64,000 nt of DNA from Nocardia sp. NBC_00416 (lineage in GTDB: Bacteria > Actinomycetota > Actinomycetes > Mycobacteriales > Mycobacteriaceae). Within the stretch, counting starts at the first letter, position 1, and each line of letters opens with the position of its first letter. The notes under the pieces were generated by a model. It saw only the letters and a list, made by a program, of their open reading frames with translations. It was not told the DNA's origin and ran no database searches. The position numbers and the translations under genes were made by a program. The stretch lies in NCBI RefSeq assembly GCF_036032445.1, contig NZ_CP107932.1, forward strand, positions 4,652,501 through 4,716,500, given 5' to 3'. Below, piece by piece: positions 1 to 6,679 of the stretch.

Positions 1-124
1 CATCAGCAACGGCCAGTTGGTTGCGAATGATTCCCCGGAACGGCTGCAAGTCGAGTTCGGTTCGATCTCGCAAGCGTATGTCGATCTGGTCGATGATGAG
101 CCCGCGGAAGCCACCTCGGCATGA
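1..124 (+). CDS. ABC transporter ATP-binding protein, C-terminal end (partial)
   Basis: Only the last 40 codons are inside the window, read in the frame that starts at base 2 and stops with TGA at 122-124. The residues ISNGQLVANDSPERLQ look like the end of an ABC ATPase, where the 'dGrlv..g.p..l' segment follows the H-loop. The stop overlaps the ATG of the next gene (ATGA), as in translationally coupled exporter operons. The next two genes encode membrane proteins, so this is probably the ATPase of a multidrug or lipid type ABC-2 exporter. The substrate cannot be inferred from this fragment. Confidence 0.65.
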   Translation, partial: ISNGQLVANDSPERLQVEFGSISQAYVDLVDDEPAEATSA

Positions 125-1452
125 AGAACGTCATCGCTTATCTGAGCGCGGGTCCGCCGCTTCCCAAATCTGCCGTTGCCGTGCTGTTCTTGTTCTCGTT
201 GGCGTATCTGCAGCTCTCCGATTTGAAAGGCCAGATCAGCGGCTACTGGCCCGGTGTCGATGTGTTCGTTGCGACCTGCACTTTGCTGCTGGGGGGAGGG
301 GCATCAGCCATATCGGCCTGGGTTTCGCAGCGCTGGCCGGTAAGGCTTCGCACGAGTGTTTCGTCACGAAGCGGATGGGCGATCGCCGTCCGCGATGTGA
401 CTCGCATGTACTCGGTAGTGCTTGCCGTCTTCATCATCGACCTTCTGATAGTGGTCGGCTACCGCTATGCCGACCGTGGCGCGGGGCACCCCAAATACGC
501 CGTCCTCGTGAACTCCCTGGTGTGGCTTCTGTTTGCCGTTACGGTGGGCTGGGCCATCGGGTCTCTGCTGCGGCGAGCAGCGGCGGTCTTCGCGGCCGCG
601 GCCGCGGCACTTCTGCTCTCGGCGGCCTCGGTCATGGCGAATGACGGCCACCGACTGTTTCCATTGCTCGCCGCCCGACAGCTTCCCGCGTTGCGTTCGT
701 ATGCGGTCGAACTGTCACCGAATGCTGCAATCCTGGCTGTCGGCATCGTCACCACACTCTTGCTGGTCACCGCGACCATCGCGGTAGTCACGATGCGGCG
801 CACCCGGCCAGTGACTACTACCCTGGTCGCCCTGACAGCGCTGGTTCCCGTTCTCGCCTCGGCGGTTTCCGGCGGAGCGCCATGGCTCGAACCACGGGCC
901 GCGGCCGCCGCACCCGTATGCACCCGCGGGGAGCAGTTGCAAGTGTGTTCCTGGCCGGAGGACGAACAGCGGCTGGCCATGCTCGCGCCCGTTCTGCCAC
1001 GGCTGGCCGAAGCCATGCGCAACACCGGTTACCCGGTACCAGGCAGGCTCAGTGTTTCCACGTCGACCACGCCTGCGGAAAGCGTGATCTGCCCGTTCCG
1101 CGCACCTGAAGACGGTGTCCTCAACATCCTCGGCAGGGCGCCTGTCGGCAGCCCGTCCTGCCATCAATCGGATCGGCCTGTCGCCTGCGTCGGCGACGCC
1201 GAGTTACGAACGGATTTTTTGAGTCTCACGCAGGTCTATATGAGCTGGCTCGGGAACTACGCACTCGGCAAGGAGAGTATCCGTATGACAGAGAGCGACG
1301 GCTCTCCCACCACCGAACTGCGGGCGGTCGAAACCGTGTCGGAATGGGCCCCCGAGGCTCAGTTCTCGTATATGTCCCAGGTATATCGCACGGTCACCGA
1401 GTGCACCGACGAGCCCGTGTCGGCCCTCCTAGCGAAGGTCGGCGCTCGTTGA
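121..1452 (+). CDS. ABC exporter membrane subunit with a cysteine-containing C-terminal domain
   Basis: This 443-residue protein has several hydrophobic segments in residues 15-245 (about six membrane spans). An extracytoplasmic-looking domain follows to the end. That domain has six or more cysteines in residues 255-430 (for example in VCTRGEQLQVC and the SC/AC pair near 345-355), which suggests disulfides outside the membrane. The start overlaps the upstream ATPase stop by ATGA, and the stop overlaps the next start, so all three genes form one operon. No family was recognised with certainty. The permease role is inferred from the partner ATPase. Confidence 0.7.
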   Translation: MKNVIAYLSAGPPLPKSAVAVLFLFSLAYLQLSDLKGQISGYWPGVDVFVATCTLLLGGGASAISAWVSQRWPVRLRTSVSSRSGWAIAVRDVTRMYSVVLAVFIIDLLIVVGYRYADRGAGHPKYAVLVNSLVWLLFAVTVGWAIGSLLRRAAAVFAAAAAALLLSAASVMANDGHRLFPLLAARQLPALRSYAVELSPNAAILAVGIVTTLLLVTATIAVVTMRRTRPVTTTLVALTALVPVLASAVSGGAPWLEPRAAAAAPVCTRGEQLQVCSWPEDEQRLAMLAPVLPRLAEAMRNTGYPVPGRLSVSTSTTPAESVICPFRAPEDGVLNILGRAPVGSPSCHQSDRPVACVGDAELRTDFLSLTQVYMSWLGNYALGKESIRMTESDGSPTTELRAVETVSEWAPEAQFSYMSQVYRTVTECTDEPVSALLAKVGAR

Positions 1453-2075
1453 GGGCGGCCGTCCAGTACCTGCGCATGCGTACGGCCGTGGATGCCATCC
1501 CGTTCGTAGCGGTCTGCATTCCCCTGGCCCTACTGGCAAAACAGCAGATCCCAAGGTTGTACGGGCTCGAATCAGGTGTGGGGATCAGCCCGGCCCGTCT
1601 GGTGCCTGTTCTCCTGGCCTGTGCCCTGATCGCGGCGACAGGCTCACGCCTGGGCGAAACGTACGAAGAAGCAATGCTTTCCAGAAGACCGGCGAGTGAA
1701 AGGGCTCAGCTTGTTGCCCTTGCGGTATGCGTCGCTGTCGCGATCACGGCCGCGATGTCGGTGGCAGGAGTACCGCTCGGCGGGCTGATCCGCGTTGGCT
1801 GTGACTGCGGGCTCTTCTTTGGAATCGCACTCCTGCTCGGCGCTTACCTGCCCAGGATGGCGGCCCTGGCAACCTGCCTACTTGTGTCGTGGTCGATCCA
1901 GACCCTCCCTTGGTGGTTCACCTCGATTCCGGGAACGTGGACAGACATGCGCGGCTTCACTACGCCACTGCCCCAATGGATCATCTCGATAGCCGCACTT
2001 GTTGTCGGATCGACTGCGTGGTTGGGCCGGGGGCCACAGACACGGGGAGCTATTTGGCAGAGATTGGCACAGTGA
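1449..2075 (+). CDS. Membrane protein, probable second subunit of the ABC exporter
   Basis: This 208-residue, very hydrophobic protein has about five or six predicted spans and no soluble domain. The TTG at 1449 is preferred as start. It overlaps the upstream TGA (TTGA) and has GAAGG at 1434-1438 at a suitable distance. The ATG at 1476 is the alternative and would remove nine residues. It is the last gene of the ATPase-membrane-membrane operon and is followed by a strong hairpin. The sequence shows no motif beyond membrane spans, so the transport role rests on context. Confidence 0.65.
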   Translation: MRAAVQYLRMRTAVDAIPFVAVCIPLALLAKQQIPRLYGLESGVGISPARLVPVLLACALIAATGSRLGETYEEAMLSRRPASERAQLVALAVCVAVAITAAMSVAGVPLGGLIRVGCDCGLFFGIALLLGAYLPRMAALATCLLVSWSIQTLPWWFTSIPGTWTDMRGFTTPLPQWIISIAALVVGSTAWLGRGPQTRGAIWQRLAQ

Positions 2076-2146
2076 TCATCTCGGACATCCCACAGCAGGC
2101 GGCCGATACCAGTACAGGCATCAGGTAGCGATTATCCAGGTACGGG

Positions 2147-2179
2147 CGCAGCCCCGGCACAAATCGTGCCGGGGCTGCG
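2147..2179. terminator. Bidirectional hairpin terminator
   Basis: A perfect 14-bp stem (2147-2160 with 2166-2179) and a 5-nt loop lie between the convergent ABC operon and the minus-strand small gene pair. There is no clear U-tract, which is common for actinobacterial terminators. Confidence 0.7.
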
Positions 2180-2190
2180 ATGCACACGGG

Positions 2191-2502
2191 TCAGGAAAAG
2201 GAACATCCCGGCAGCGCTGATTCGAAAAATTGCTGCTCGACCATGTCCGCAATCGCCGAGTGTATGTTCGCGGTGCTGACTTCCTCTAGAACAACGAGAT
2301 TGGGCTCAGTGACGTAGGGCCTACCAGCAGCCATCTCATCGTCGAGGGTCTGCGACAGTCGGACGGGATCGTAGAACGACAACTGGAATCCTCGACCATC
2401 GGAAAGGGTAACGACCACCTGGACCCAGCCTTTGACGGAGGCTTCCCATTCTTCCCGTTCACTGTAGCCTTCAGGAAATCGAACATTATATTCCATGTGC
2501 AT
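2191..2502 (-). CDS. Small acidic protein, possible immunity partner of the upstream toxin-like gene
   Basis: This 103-residue cytoplasmic-type protein has no signal peptide or membrane span. It is acidic and has a segment FYDPVRLSQTLDDEMAAG, then AEPN-like and VVLEEV motifs. That pattern resembles small cytosolic proteins encoded right after secreted toxins in actinobacteria. I know this only as a general impression and cannot name a Pfam family. Its ATG (2500-2502) begins at the base after the TGA of the preceding gene (2503-2505), so the two are translated as a coupled pair. A second in-frame ATG lies two codons in. The immunity role is inferred from size, coupling and neighbour. Confidence 0.6.
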   Translation of the reverse strand: MHMEYNVRFPEGYSEREEWEASVKGWVQVVVTLSDGRGFQLSFYDPVRLSQTLDDEMAAGRPYVTEPNLVVLEEVSTANIHSAIADMVEQQFFESALPGCSFS

Positions 2503-2934
2503 TCATTCTACTCTCTGGGCAAGTCTGAGATCCACCTGCTGGAGCGCGGTTGCATAGGCATCCATGGGCATGGGTTGTGCTGGGACGATCTCGAAGTGCG
2601 CTTGATCGTTGCCCCGCTGGATGACCTTCAGGCTTTCAGGAATGCTCATTATTGCATAAGCCCCTCCGAAGCGCTCTACCTTCGCCGCATTCCGGTGCAC
2701 AGAGACCCCGTGAGTTGTCTGGACCAGCCCATCTCGTATCTTTACTTCATTCGGCCTGGGTTCCAGGCTGGGACCTCCACGATAATACCCGAGCCCAATC
2801 GGATAGTATCCGTCAACCTGCTCGAATCGAGGACTTTCCGCAGCCGGTGCAGCACTGGAATACCCACCGAAAAGTGCGGGGATCAGAATTGCCACGAACA
2901 GCAGGGTAATCAATGAAAATAATCTGCGCATCAT
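2503..2934 (-). CDS. Secreted protein with a Tse2-like toxin-type domain
   Basis: The protein has 143 residues. Residues 1-30 form a signal peptide (MMRR, then a hydrophobic stretch, then SSAAPAAES). The mature part has the order GLVQTTHGVSVHRN, then GGAYAIMSIPESLKVIQRG, then a histidine in AHFEIVPA, then M-x-x-x-x-Y and a closing helix. This order recalls the compact ADP-ribosyltransferase-like Tse2 fold and related polymorphic toxin tips. The resemblance is from memory of motif order only. It is followed without a gap by a small cytosolic gene, as a toxin-immunity pair would be. A non-toxic exported protein remains possible. Confidence 0.5.
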   Translation of the reverse strand: MMRRLFSLITLLFVAILIPALFGGYSSAAPAAESPRFEQVDGYYPIGLGYYRGGPSLEPRPNEVKIRDGLVQTTHGVSVHRNAAKVERFGGAYAIMSIPESLKVIQRGNDQAHFEIVPAQPMPMDAYATALQQVDLRLAQRVE

Positions 2935-2969
2935 TCACATCCGCTTTCCGGCGGAAAATCTAGGAGCAA

Positions 2970-3302
2970 TCATTGAATTACCTCCCATTTGAAGGTCCCC
3001 CGCGCATCGCCAGTTGGGCCGCATTCCAGCGTCTCTCGCCGATCGTCGTTCGGAGGAATATAGAAGGTAGTATCGGGATCGGGCCAGAACCCGCAATCGA
3101 TCGAAACCCTAACTCGATAGTGATTCGTCGCACTCAAGTTGAAACAACGCACCTCCATGGACTTCGCTCCGGTGGGGTTTCCTTTGCAGCTGAGCGGCGT
3201 GGGAACCGGGTCGGCGGTGGCCGCTGGTGTTGCAGTCAGAATTGGTAGAAAAGATGCACTCAAAATGCCGGATGCAGCAATAATTAGTTTGACCTTGTTC
3301 AT
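2970..3302 (-). CDS. Small secreted protein of unknown function
   Basis: This 110-residue protein starts at MNKVKLIIAASG. It has a basic n-region, a hydrophobic core and a likely cleavage near ATAD (about residue 31). The mature part is about 80 residues with four cysteines (SCKG, VRCF, IDCG, LECG), so two disulfides are likely. An upstream in-frame ATG at 3329 would add nine charged residues before the signal and is less likely. It lies 35 bp upstream of the toxin-like gene on the same strand and may share its transcript. The family was not recognised. The compact disulfide-bonded form suits an exported or cell-surface role. Confidence 0.6.
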   Translation of the reverse strand: MNKVKLIIAASGILSASFLPILTATPAATADPVPTPLSCKGNPTGAKSMEVRCFNLSATNHYRVRVSIDCGFWPDPDTTFYIPPNDDRRETLECGPTGDARGTFKWEVIQ

Positions 3303-3918
3303 GTTCGTACCCGTTTCTTTGTCATCCATATCAGCCCGAATCGGGTTGATCATAAAAATCGTAAGAATCCCCTCTACGAGCTGCCACCGCCTTGGGTGAG
3401 GAACCCTAGAATCAGTTCGATTCGCACAGCGATCTCCGATCGTGCCGTGTCGCCAGAATCTCCCCGCCACCGCCTATGCCTTCTATGAACATCGCAACAA
3501 AACCCCTTCTGATCACAAGCAACCCCGAGTGATCGCCGTTGCCGGCCCCTCCCTACCAGGAGGAGTGAGGCGATCACGTCCGAACTGCGCCGACACACCT
3601 ACTGACGCACCCCAGCCTCGAACGGTTTCCTACCGGCGAAGATTGTTCCGCAACAACACTCGCCACCCTGGCGCACGAACAGCAGGTCACCGTCGTGGGG
3701 AGTCGGAACAAGCACCTGGCACGCACGATTTCACTGCCCGCTGTCACGCTACGGGCTGCTGCACTCCCCGGCCGCGGTCTCGACGGCCGCAGCTGTCGAC
3801 GACCTCGATGCCTCGATGACAGCACCTGAGAACCTCATCTGCTCATGACGCCGAGGCCGAGCCCGCGGGGGCGCATGAGTTGCTCAGTTCACCGACCTGC
3901 CCCGGTGGCCGCCGGAGA
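3303..3918. other. No recognisable gene
   Basis: This stretch lies upstream of the small secreted gene. No reading frame here has convincing protein features on either strand. It borders a zone of gene remnants and is probably eroded accessory DNA plus the promoter region of the 2191-3302 genes. Confidence 0.4.
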
Positions 3919-4022
3919 TGGATGGCGTTCACTTCCGCGAAGTACCGGGCAGCCGCTCAACGGGCTCATCCCGCGAAAGTCCTCTTAGGTAACACTCTTT
4001 CGCAGTCCACCGAAGTAGCGGC
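3919..4022 (-). pseudogene. Degenerate fic remnant (second copy)
   Basis: About 104 bp aligns by eye with 4524-4626 of the fic gene further right. It includes a shared 14-base core coding for YFAEVNAI, followed by a histidine codon where the Fic motif would start, and the matching GGACT.GCGAA region. Identity is roughly two thirds. The rest of the gene, including the Fic active-site motif, is missing and the frame is broken. It is therefore a remnant of a related, not recently duplicated, fic gene. Confidence 0.55.
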
Positions 4023-4097
4023 CCGCGAATGCCAATCCCAGGGGGCACCGTAGCGACACGCGGGTATGACGGCCTGGGAGAGCGTGGTCCTGGCGGG

Positions 4098-4220
4098 CCT
4101 CTCACCGCCGCTCAGCTCCGGCGGCACACCGGATTCACCAGATGGCGGACGCATCGAACCATCGCGCGATTGCAAGCGCGAGGCTTGATCATCGCCAACG
4201 ATCGACGCGGTTACTGGGAG
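4098..4220 (+). pseudogene. Possible helix-turn-helix gene remnant
   Basis: The plus strand reads PLTAAQLRRHTGFTRW followed by RTIARLQARGLI. This has the spacing of a winged or classic helix-turn-helix, with a turn glycine and a second recognition helix. No plausible start or end is present, and another frame just upstream reads AWESVVLAGL, which could be the preceding helix after a frameshift. It may be the remnant of a small regulator. A chance resemblance in GC-rich DNA is also possible. Confidence 0.25.
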
Positions 4221-4232
4221 GGCATCGCGTTC

Positions 4233-4298
4233 GATGCCACGGATCAGCAGACCCGCGTAGTCACCGGCCTGAGCGGAGTCCAGCATCTTGCGGAACAT
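4233..4298 (-). repeat. 66-bp fragment of a tuf gene
   Basis: This gap-free 66-bp segment matches 61 of 66 bases of tuf at 5691-5756, in the same orientation, and encodes MFRKMLDSAQAGDYAGLLIR and the following GI. Four of the five differences are synonymous and one changes Asn to Tyr. It sits in the same reading frame as the interrupted fic gene that ends just upstream. No other tuf sequence flanks it. Confidence 0.85.
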
Positions 4299-4913
4299 CG
4301 CCTGCTCACCCATGTCCCGGAGACAATCGCTCTCGCTCAGGCTGGTGCGATCAATGTGTCGAGAAGGTCGCAGAGCGCGAGTGTTGTCACCACGCAGCGA
4401 AGCGCTAGAGGCTCGCATATTTTCGTCGCGATCGAGTGTGGTCCAGTCGATATCCCACCGTGCCTCATGGCAAAGCTGCCGGAAGAAAGCTCGCTGTGTA
4501 CGCCCGTTGCCCTCTCGAAAAGGATGTATGGCATTTACTTCCGCGAAGTAGTGGATCAGCCGTTCGATGAACTCAGCACGCGCCGATCCTCGTAGATACC
4601 GTTCCTTCGCAAGTCCGCCGAATACATCTGCCGAATACGGCTCGATGTGCTGGGGGAGGCAAAACGGATCGGACTATGCGACTCCCACCATCCGGACCTC
4701 ACCTGCCCTTGGGTATAGATCGGCGAAGATCTCCCGGTGGAAGGCCCGTAGATGAGCGAGATCGTAGGGTCCCGGCACAATCCGGGTTCCGAGGTCCGCC
4801 AGGGCGGCAAGGCTCAGGTCCGATTCGACCTGACGCAGCACCTCCGTATCGAGAATTCCAAGACGGTTGCGCAGCACGCCGGAGCGGGCGTCCAGGTAGG
4901 GATCCGCAGTCAC
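4299..4913 (-). pseudogene. fic: Fic-family AMP-transferase (toxin) gene interrupted by an amber codon
   Basis: Codons 1-79 read as a Fic N-terminus (YLDARSGVLRNRLG, then HLRAFHREIFADLYPRAGEVR). A TAG at 4674-4676 follows where homologues usually have lysine. Reading resumes in the same frame with SDPFCLPQHIEP, the conserved helix YFAEVNAI and an intact active-site motif HPFREGNGRTQR (codons 130-141). A single base change in AAG would restore a full domain. Fic toxins transfer AMP from ATP to target hydroxyls. The gene starts by ATGA overlap with an intact antitoxin gene. The frame stays open past the Fic domain through the tuf fragment to 3966. It is most simply an inactivated toxin. The first 79 residues alone lack the catalytic site. 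Confidence 0.75.
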
Positions 4914-5200
4914 AGCAACCCGTGCAAGCGCTGGACACGCTCGCGGATCTCGACCGTGCCGATCTCACTCTGAGCCCACTGTCGAAGAATCGCGTCGGCA
5001 TCCGAACTGGGCGAAAGGCCCTCGGCCCGTATCGAAGCCGCTGCTCGACGTATCGATTGAGCACGTTCGGCCGTCAGTTCTTCGAATACTTCGACGGGCA
5101 CTACAACTGCTTCAGTTCTGCGGTGTGAACCGACGCCTACCGGGGTGCGATCGCCGCGACGAAACCGCTCCAGCACTCCGGATAGCTGCTCGCGCCTCAC
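4910..5200 (-). CDS. VbhA-type antitoxin of a Fic toxin-antitoxin pair
   Basis: This 96-residue protein has two parts. Residues 1-45 resemble a Phd/YefM-like antitoxin N-terminus (SHRRTEAVVVPVEVFEEL). Residues 50-96 form an inhibitory helix with SIRAEG, which fits the known (S/T)xxxE(G/N) motif of class I Fic inhibitors, where the glutamate blocks productive ATP binding. The tail QWAQSEIGTVEIRERV is typical of proteins encoded just before fic in actinobacteria. It overlaps the fic start by 4 bp. The gene is intact although its toxin gene carries a stop codon. An autoregulatory role through the N-terminal part is inferred. Confidence 0.75.
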   Translation of the reverse strand: MRREQLSGVLERFRRGDRTPVGVGSHRRTEAVVVPVEVFEELTAERAQSIRRAAASIRAEGLSPSSDADAILRQWAQSEIGTVEIRERVQRLHGLL

Positions 5201-5302
5201 GTACCGACAGGGTTTCGATCAACATATCAATAGTGAACCCAAGTGTGTACACAAGGCAGGGATGCCTACGATCGCGGTGTTGAAGCCGGCAGCCGAAATG
5301 CA

Positions 5303-5336
5303 AACGGCGCCGCCCCCTGAGGAGCGGCGCCGTTTC
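5303..5336 (-). terminator. Terminator downstream of tuf
   Basis: A perfect 12-bp stem (5303-5314 with 5325-5336) begins 16 bp past the tuf stop. The arms carry AAA/TTT at the base. On the minus strand the stem is followed by a short mixed sequence, so it is probably the end of the str operon. Confidence 0.65.
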
Positions 5337-5351
5337 CAGCGATTCAGAGAA

Positions 5352-6542
5352 TCAGTTGATGATCTTCGTGACCCGACCGGCGCCGACGGTGCGGCCACCT
5401 TCACGGATCGCGAAACGCAGGCCCTCGTCCATGGCGACCGGCTGGATCAGCTTGACCAGCATCTCGGTGTTGTCGCCGGGCATAACCATTTCGGTGCCCT
5501 CGGGCAGGGTCACAACGCCCGTCACGTCAGTCGTACGGAAGTAGAACTGCGGACGGTAGTTGTTGAAGAACGGGGTGTGGCGGCCGCCCTCGTCCTTCGA
5601 CAGGATGTAGGCCTGACCCTCGAACTCGGTGTGCGGGGTGGTGGTGCCCGGCTTGACCACGACCTGGCCGCGCTCCACGTCCTCGCGCTTGATGCCACGG
5701 ATCAGCAGACCCGCGTTGTCGCCCGCCTGCGCGGAGTCCAGCATCTTCCGGAACATCTCGATACCGGTGATGGTGGTCTTGGTCTTCTCCGGACGGATGC
5801 CGACGATCTCGACCTCGGCGTTGAGGTTGATCACGCCACGCTCGACACGGCCGGTGACGACGGTGCCACGACCGGTGATGGTGAAGACGTCCTCGATCGG
5901 CATCAGGAACGGCAGCTCGGTCTCGCGGACCGGGTCCGGGATCGACTCGTCGACCGCGTTCATCAGCTCGATGATGGATTCGCTCCACTTGGCGTCGCCC
6001 TCGAGCGCCTTCAGGCCGGAGACGCGCACGACGGGGGCATCCTCGTCGAACTCCTGCGAAGCCAGCAGCTCGCGGACCTCCATCTCGACGAGCTCGAGGA
6101 TTTCCTCGTCGTCGACCATGTCCGACTTGTTCAGCGCGACCAGGATGTAGGGCACGCCGACCTGACGGGCGAGCAGCACGTGCTCACGGGTCTGCGGCAT
6201 CGGGCCGTCGGTGGCCGCGACCACCAGGATGGCGCCGTCCATCTGCGCCGCACCGGTGATCATGTTCTTGATGTAGTCGGCGTGACCGGGGGCGTCTACG
6301 TGGGCGTAGTGGCGCTTCTCGGTCTGGTATTCGACGTGGGAGATGTTGATCGTGATACCACGAGCCTTCTCCTCCGGCGCCTTGTCGATCTGATCGAAGG
6401 CAAAGCTCTCGTTCAGATCCGGAAACTTCTCCGCCAGCACCTTGGTGATCGCTGCGGTAAGCGTGGTCTTGCCGTGGTCGACGTGACCGATGGTGCCGAT
6501 GTTGACGTGCGGCTTTGTCCGCTCGAACTTCGCCTTCGCCAC
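5352..6542 (-). CDS. tuf: Elongation factor Tu
   Basis: The 396-residue protein is full length. EF-Tu is the GTPase that delivers aminoacyl-tRNA to the ribosome. The G1 motif GHVDHGKTTL (near residue 20), DAPGHADY, and NKSD are all present, followed by the two beta-barrel domains ending in GRVTKIIN. It is the last gene of rpsL-rpsG-fusA-tuf. The 137-bp gap to fusA is longer than the other gaps in the operon and could hold a separate tuf promoter, but none is obvious. A 66-bp near copy of an internal part lies at 4233-4298. Confidence 0.98.
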   Translation of the reverse strand: MAKAKFERTKPHVNIGTIGHVDHGKTTLTAAITKVLAEKFPDLNESFAFDQIDKAPEEKARGITINISHVEYQTEKRHYAHVDAPGHADYIKNMITGAAQMDGAILVVAATDGPMPQTREHVLLARQVGVPYILVALNKSDMVDDEEILELVEMEVRELLASQEFDEDAPVVRVSGLKALEGDAKWSESIIELMNAVDESIPDPVRETELPFLMPIEDVFTITGRGTVVTGRVERGVINLNAEVEIVGIRPEKTKTTITGIEMFRKMLDSAQAGDNAGLLIRGIKREDVERGQVVVKPGTTTPHTEFEGQAYILSKDEGGRHTPFFNNYRPQFYFRTTDVTGVVTLPEGTEMVMPGDNTEMLVKLIQPVAMDEGLRFAIREGGRTVGAGRVTKIIN

Positions 6543-6679
6543 TGTGTGGTCCTCCTGGACTTGTTGGTGCTTGCAGTTGCAGCAGTGCGGGGGTCATCCC
6601 CACTTACGCGGGGAAAATAACGGTTGTACAAACTCCCGGGAGATCCGGGGCAGGCGAGCTACCCGCCCCGGAGGGGTAC

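Noticed and set aside
3442..3825. Two overlapping frames of 83-125 codons as candidate genes
   Set aside because: They overlap on opposite strands, lack ribosome-binding sites and show no domain, so coding is unlikely.
4674..4676. The amber codon in fic as a pyrrolysine or other recoded site
   Set aside because: Nothing supports recoding. Actinobacteria of this type lack pyrrolysine genes as far as known, and a single-base change from AAG explains it.
5145..6620. 491-residue frame on the plus strand across tuf
   Set aside because: It is antisense to a full-length tuf and has the same low-complexity composition as the other shadow frames.
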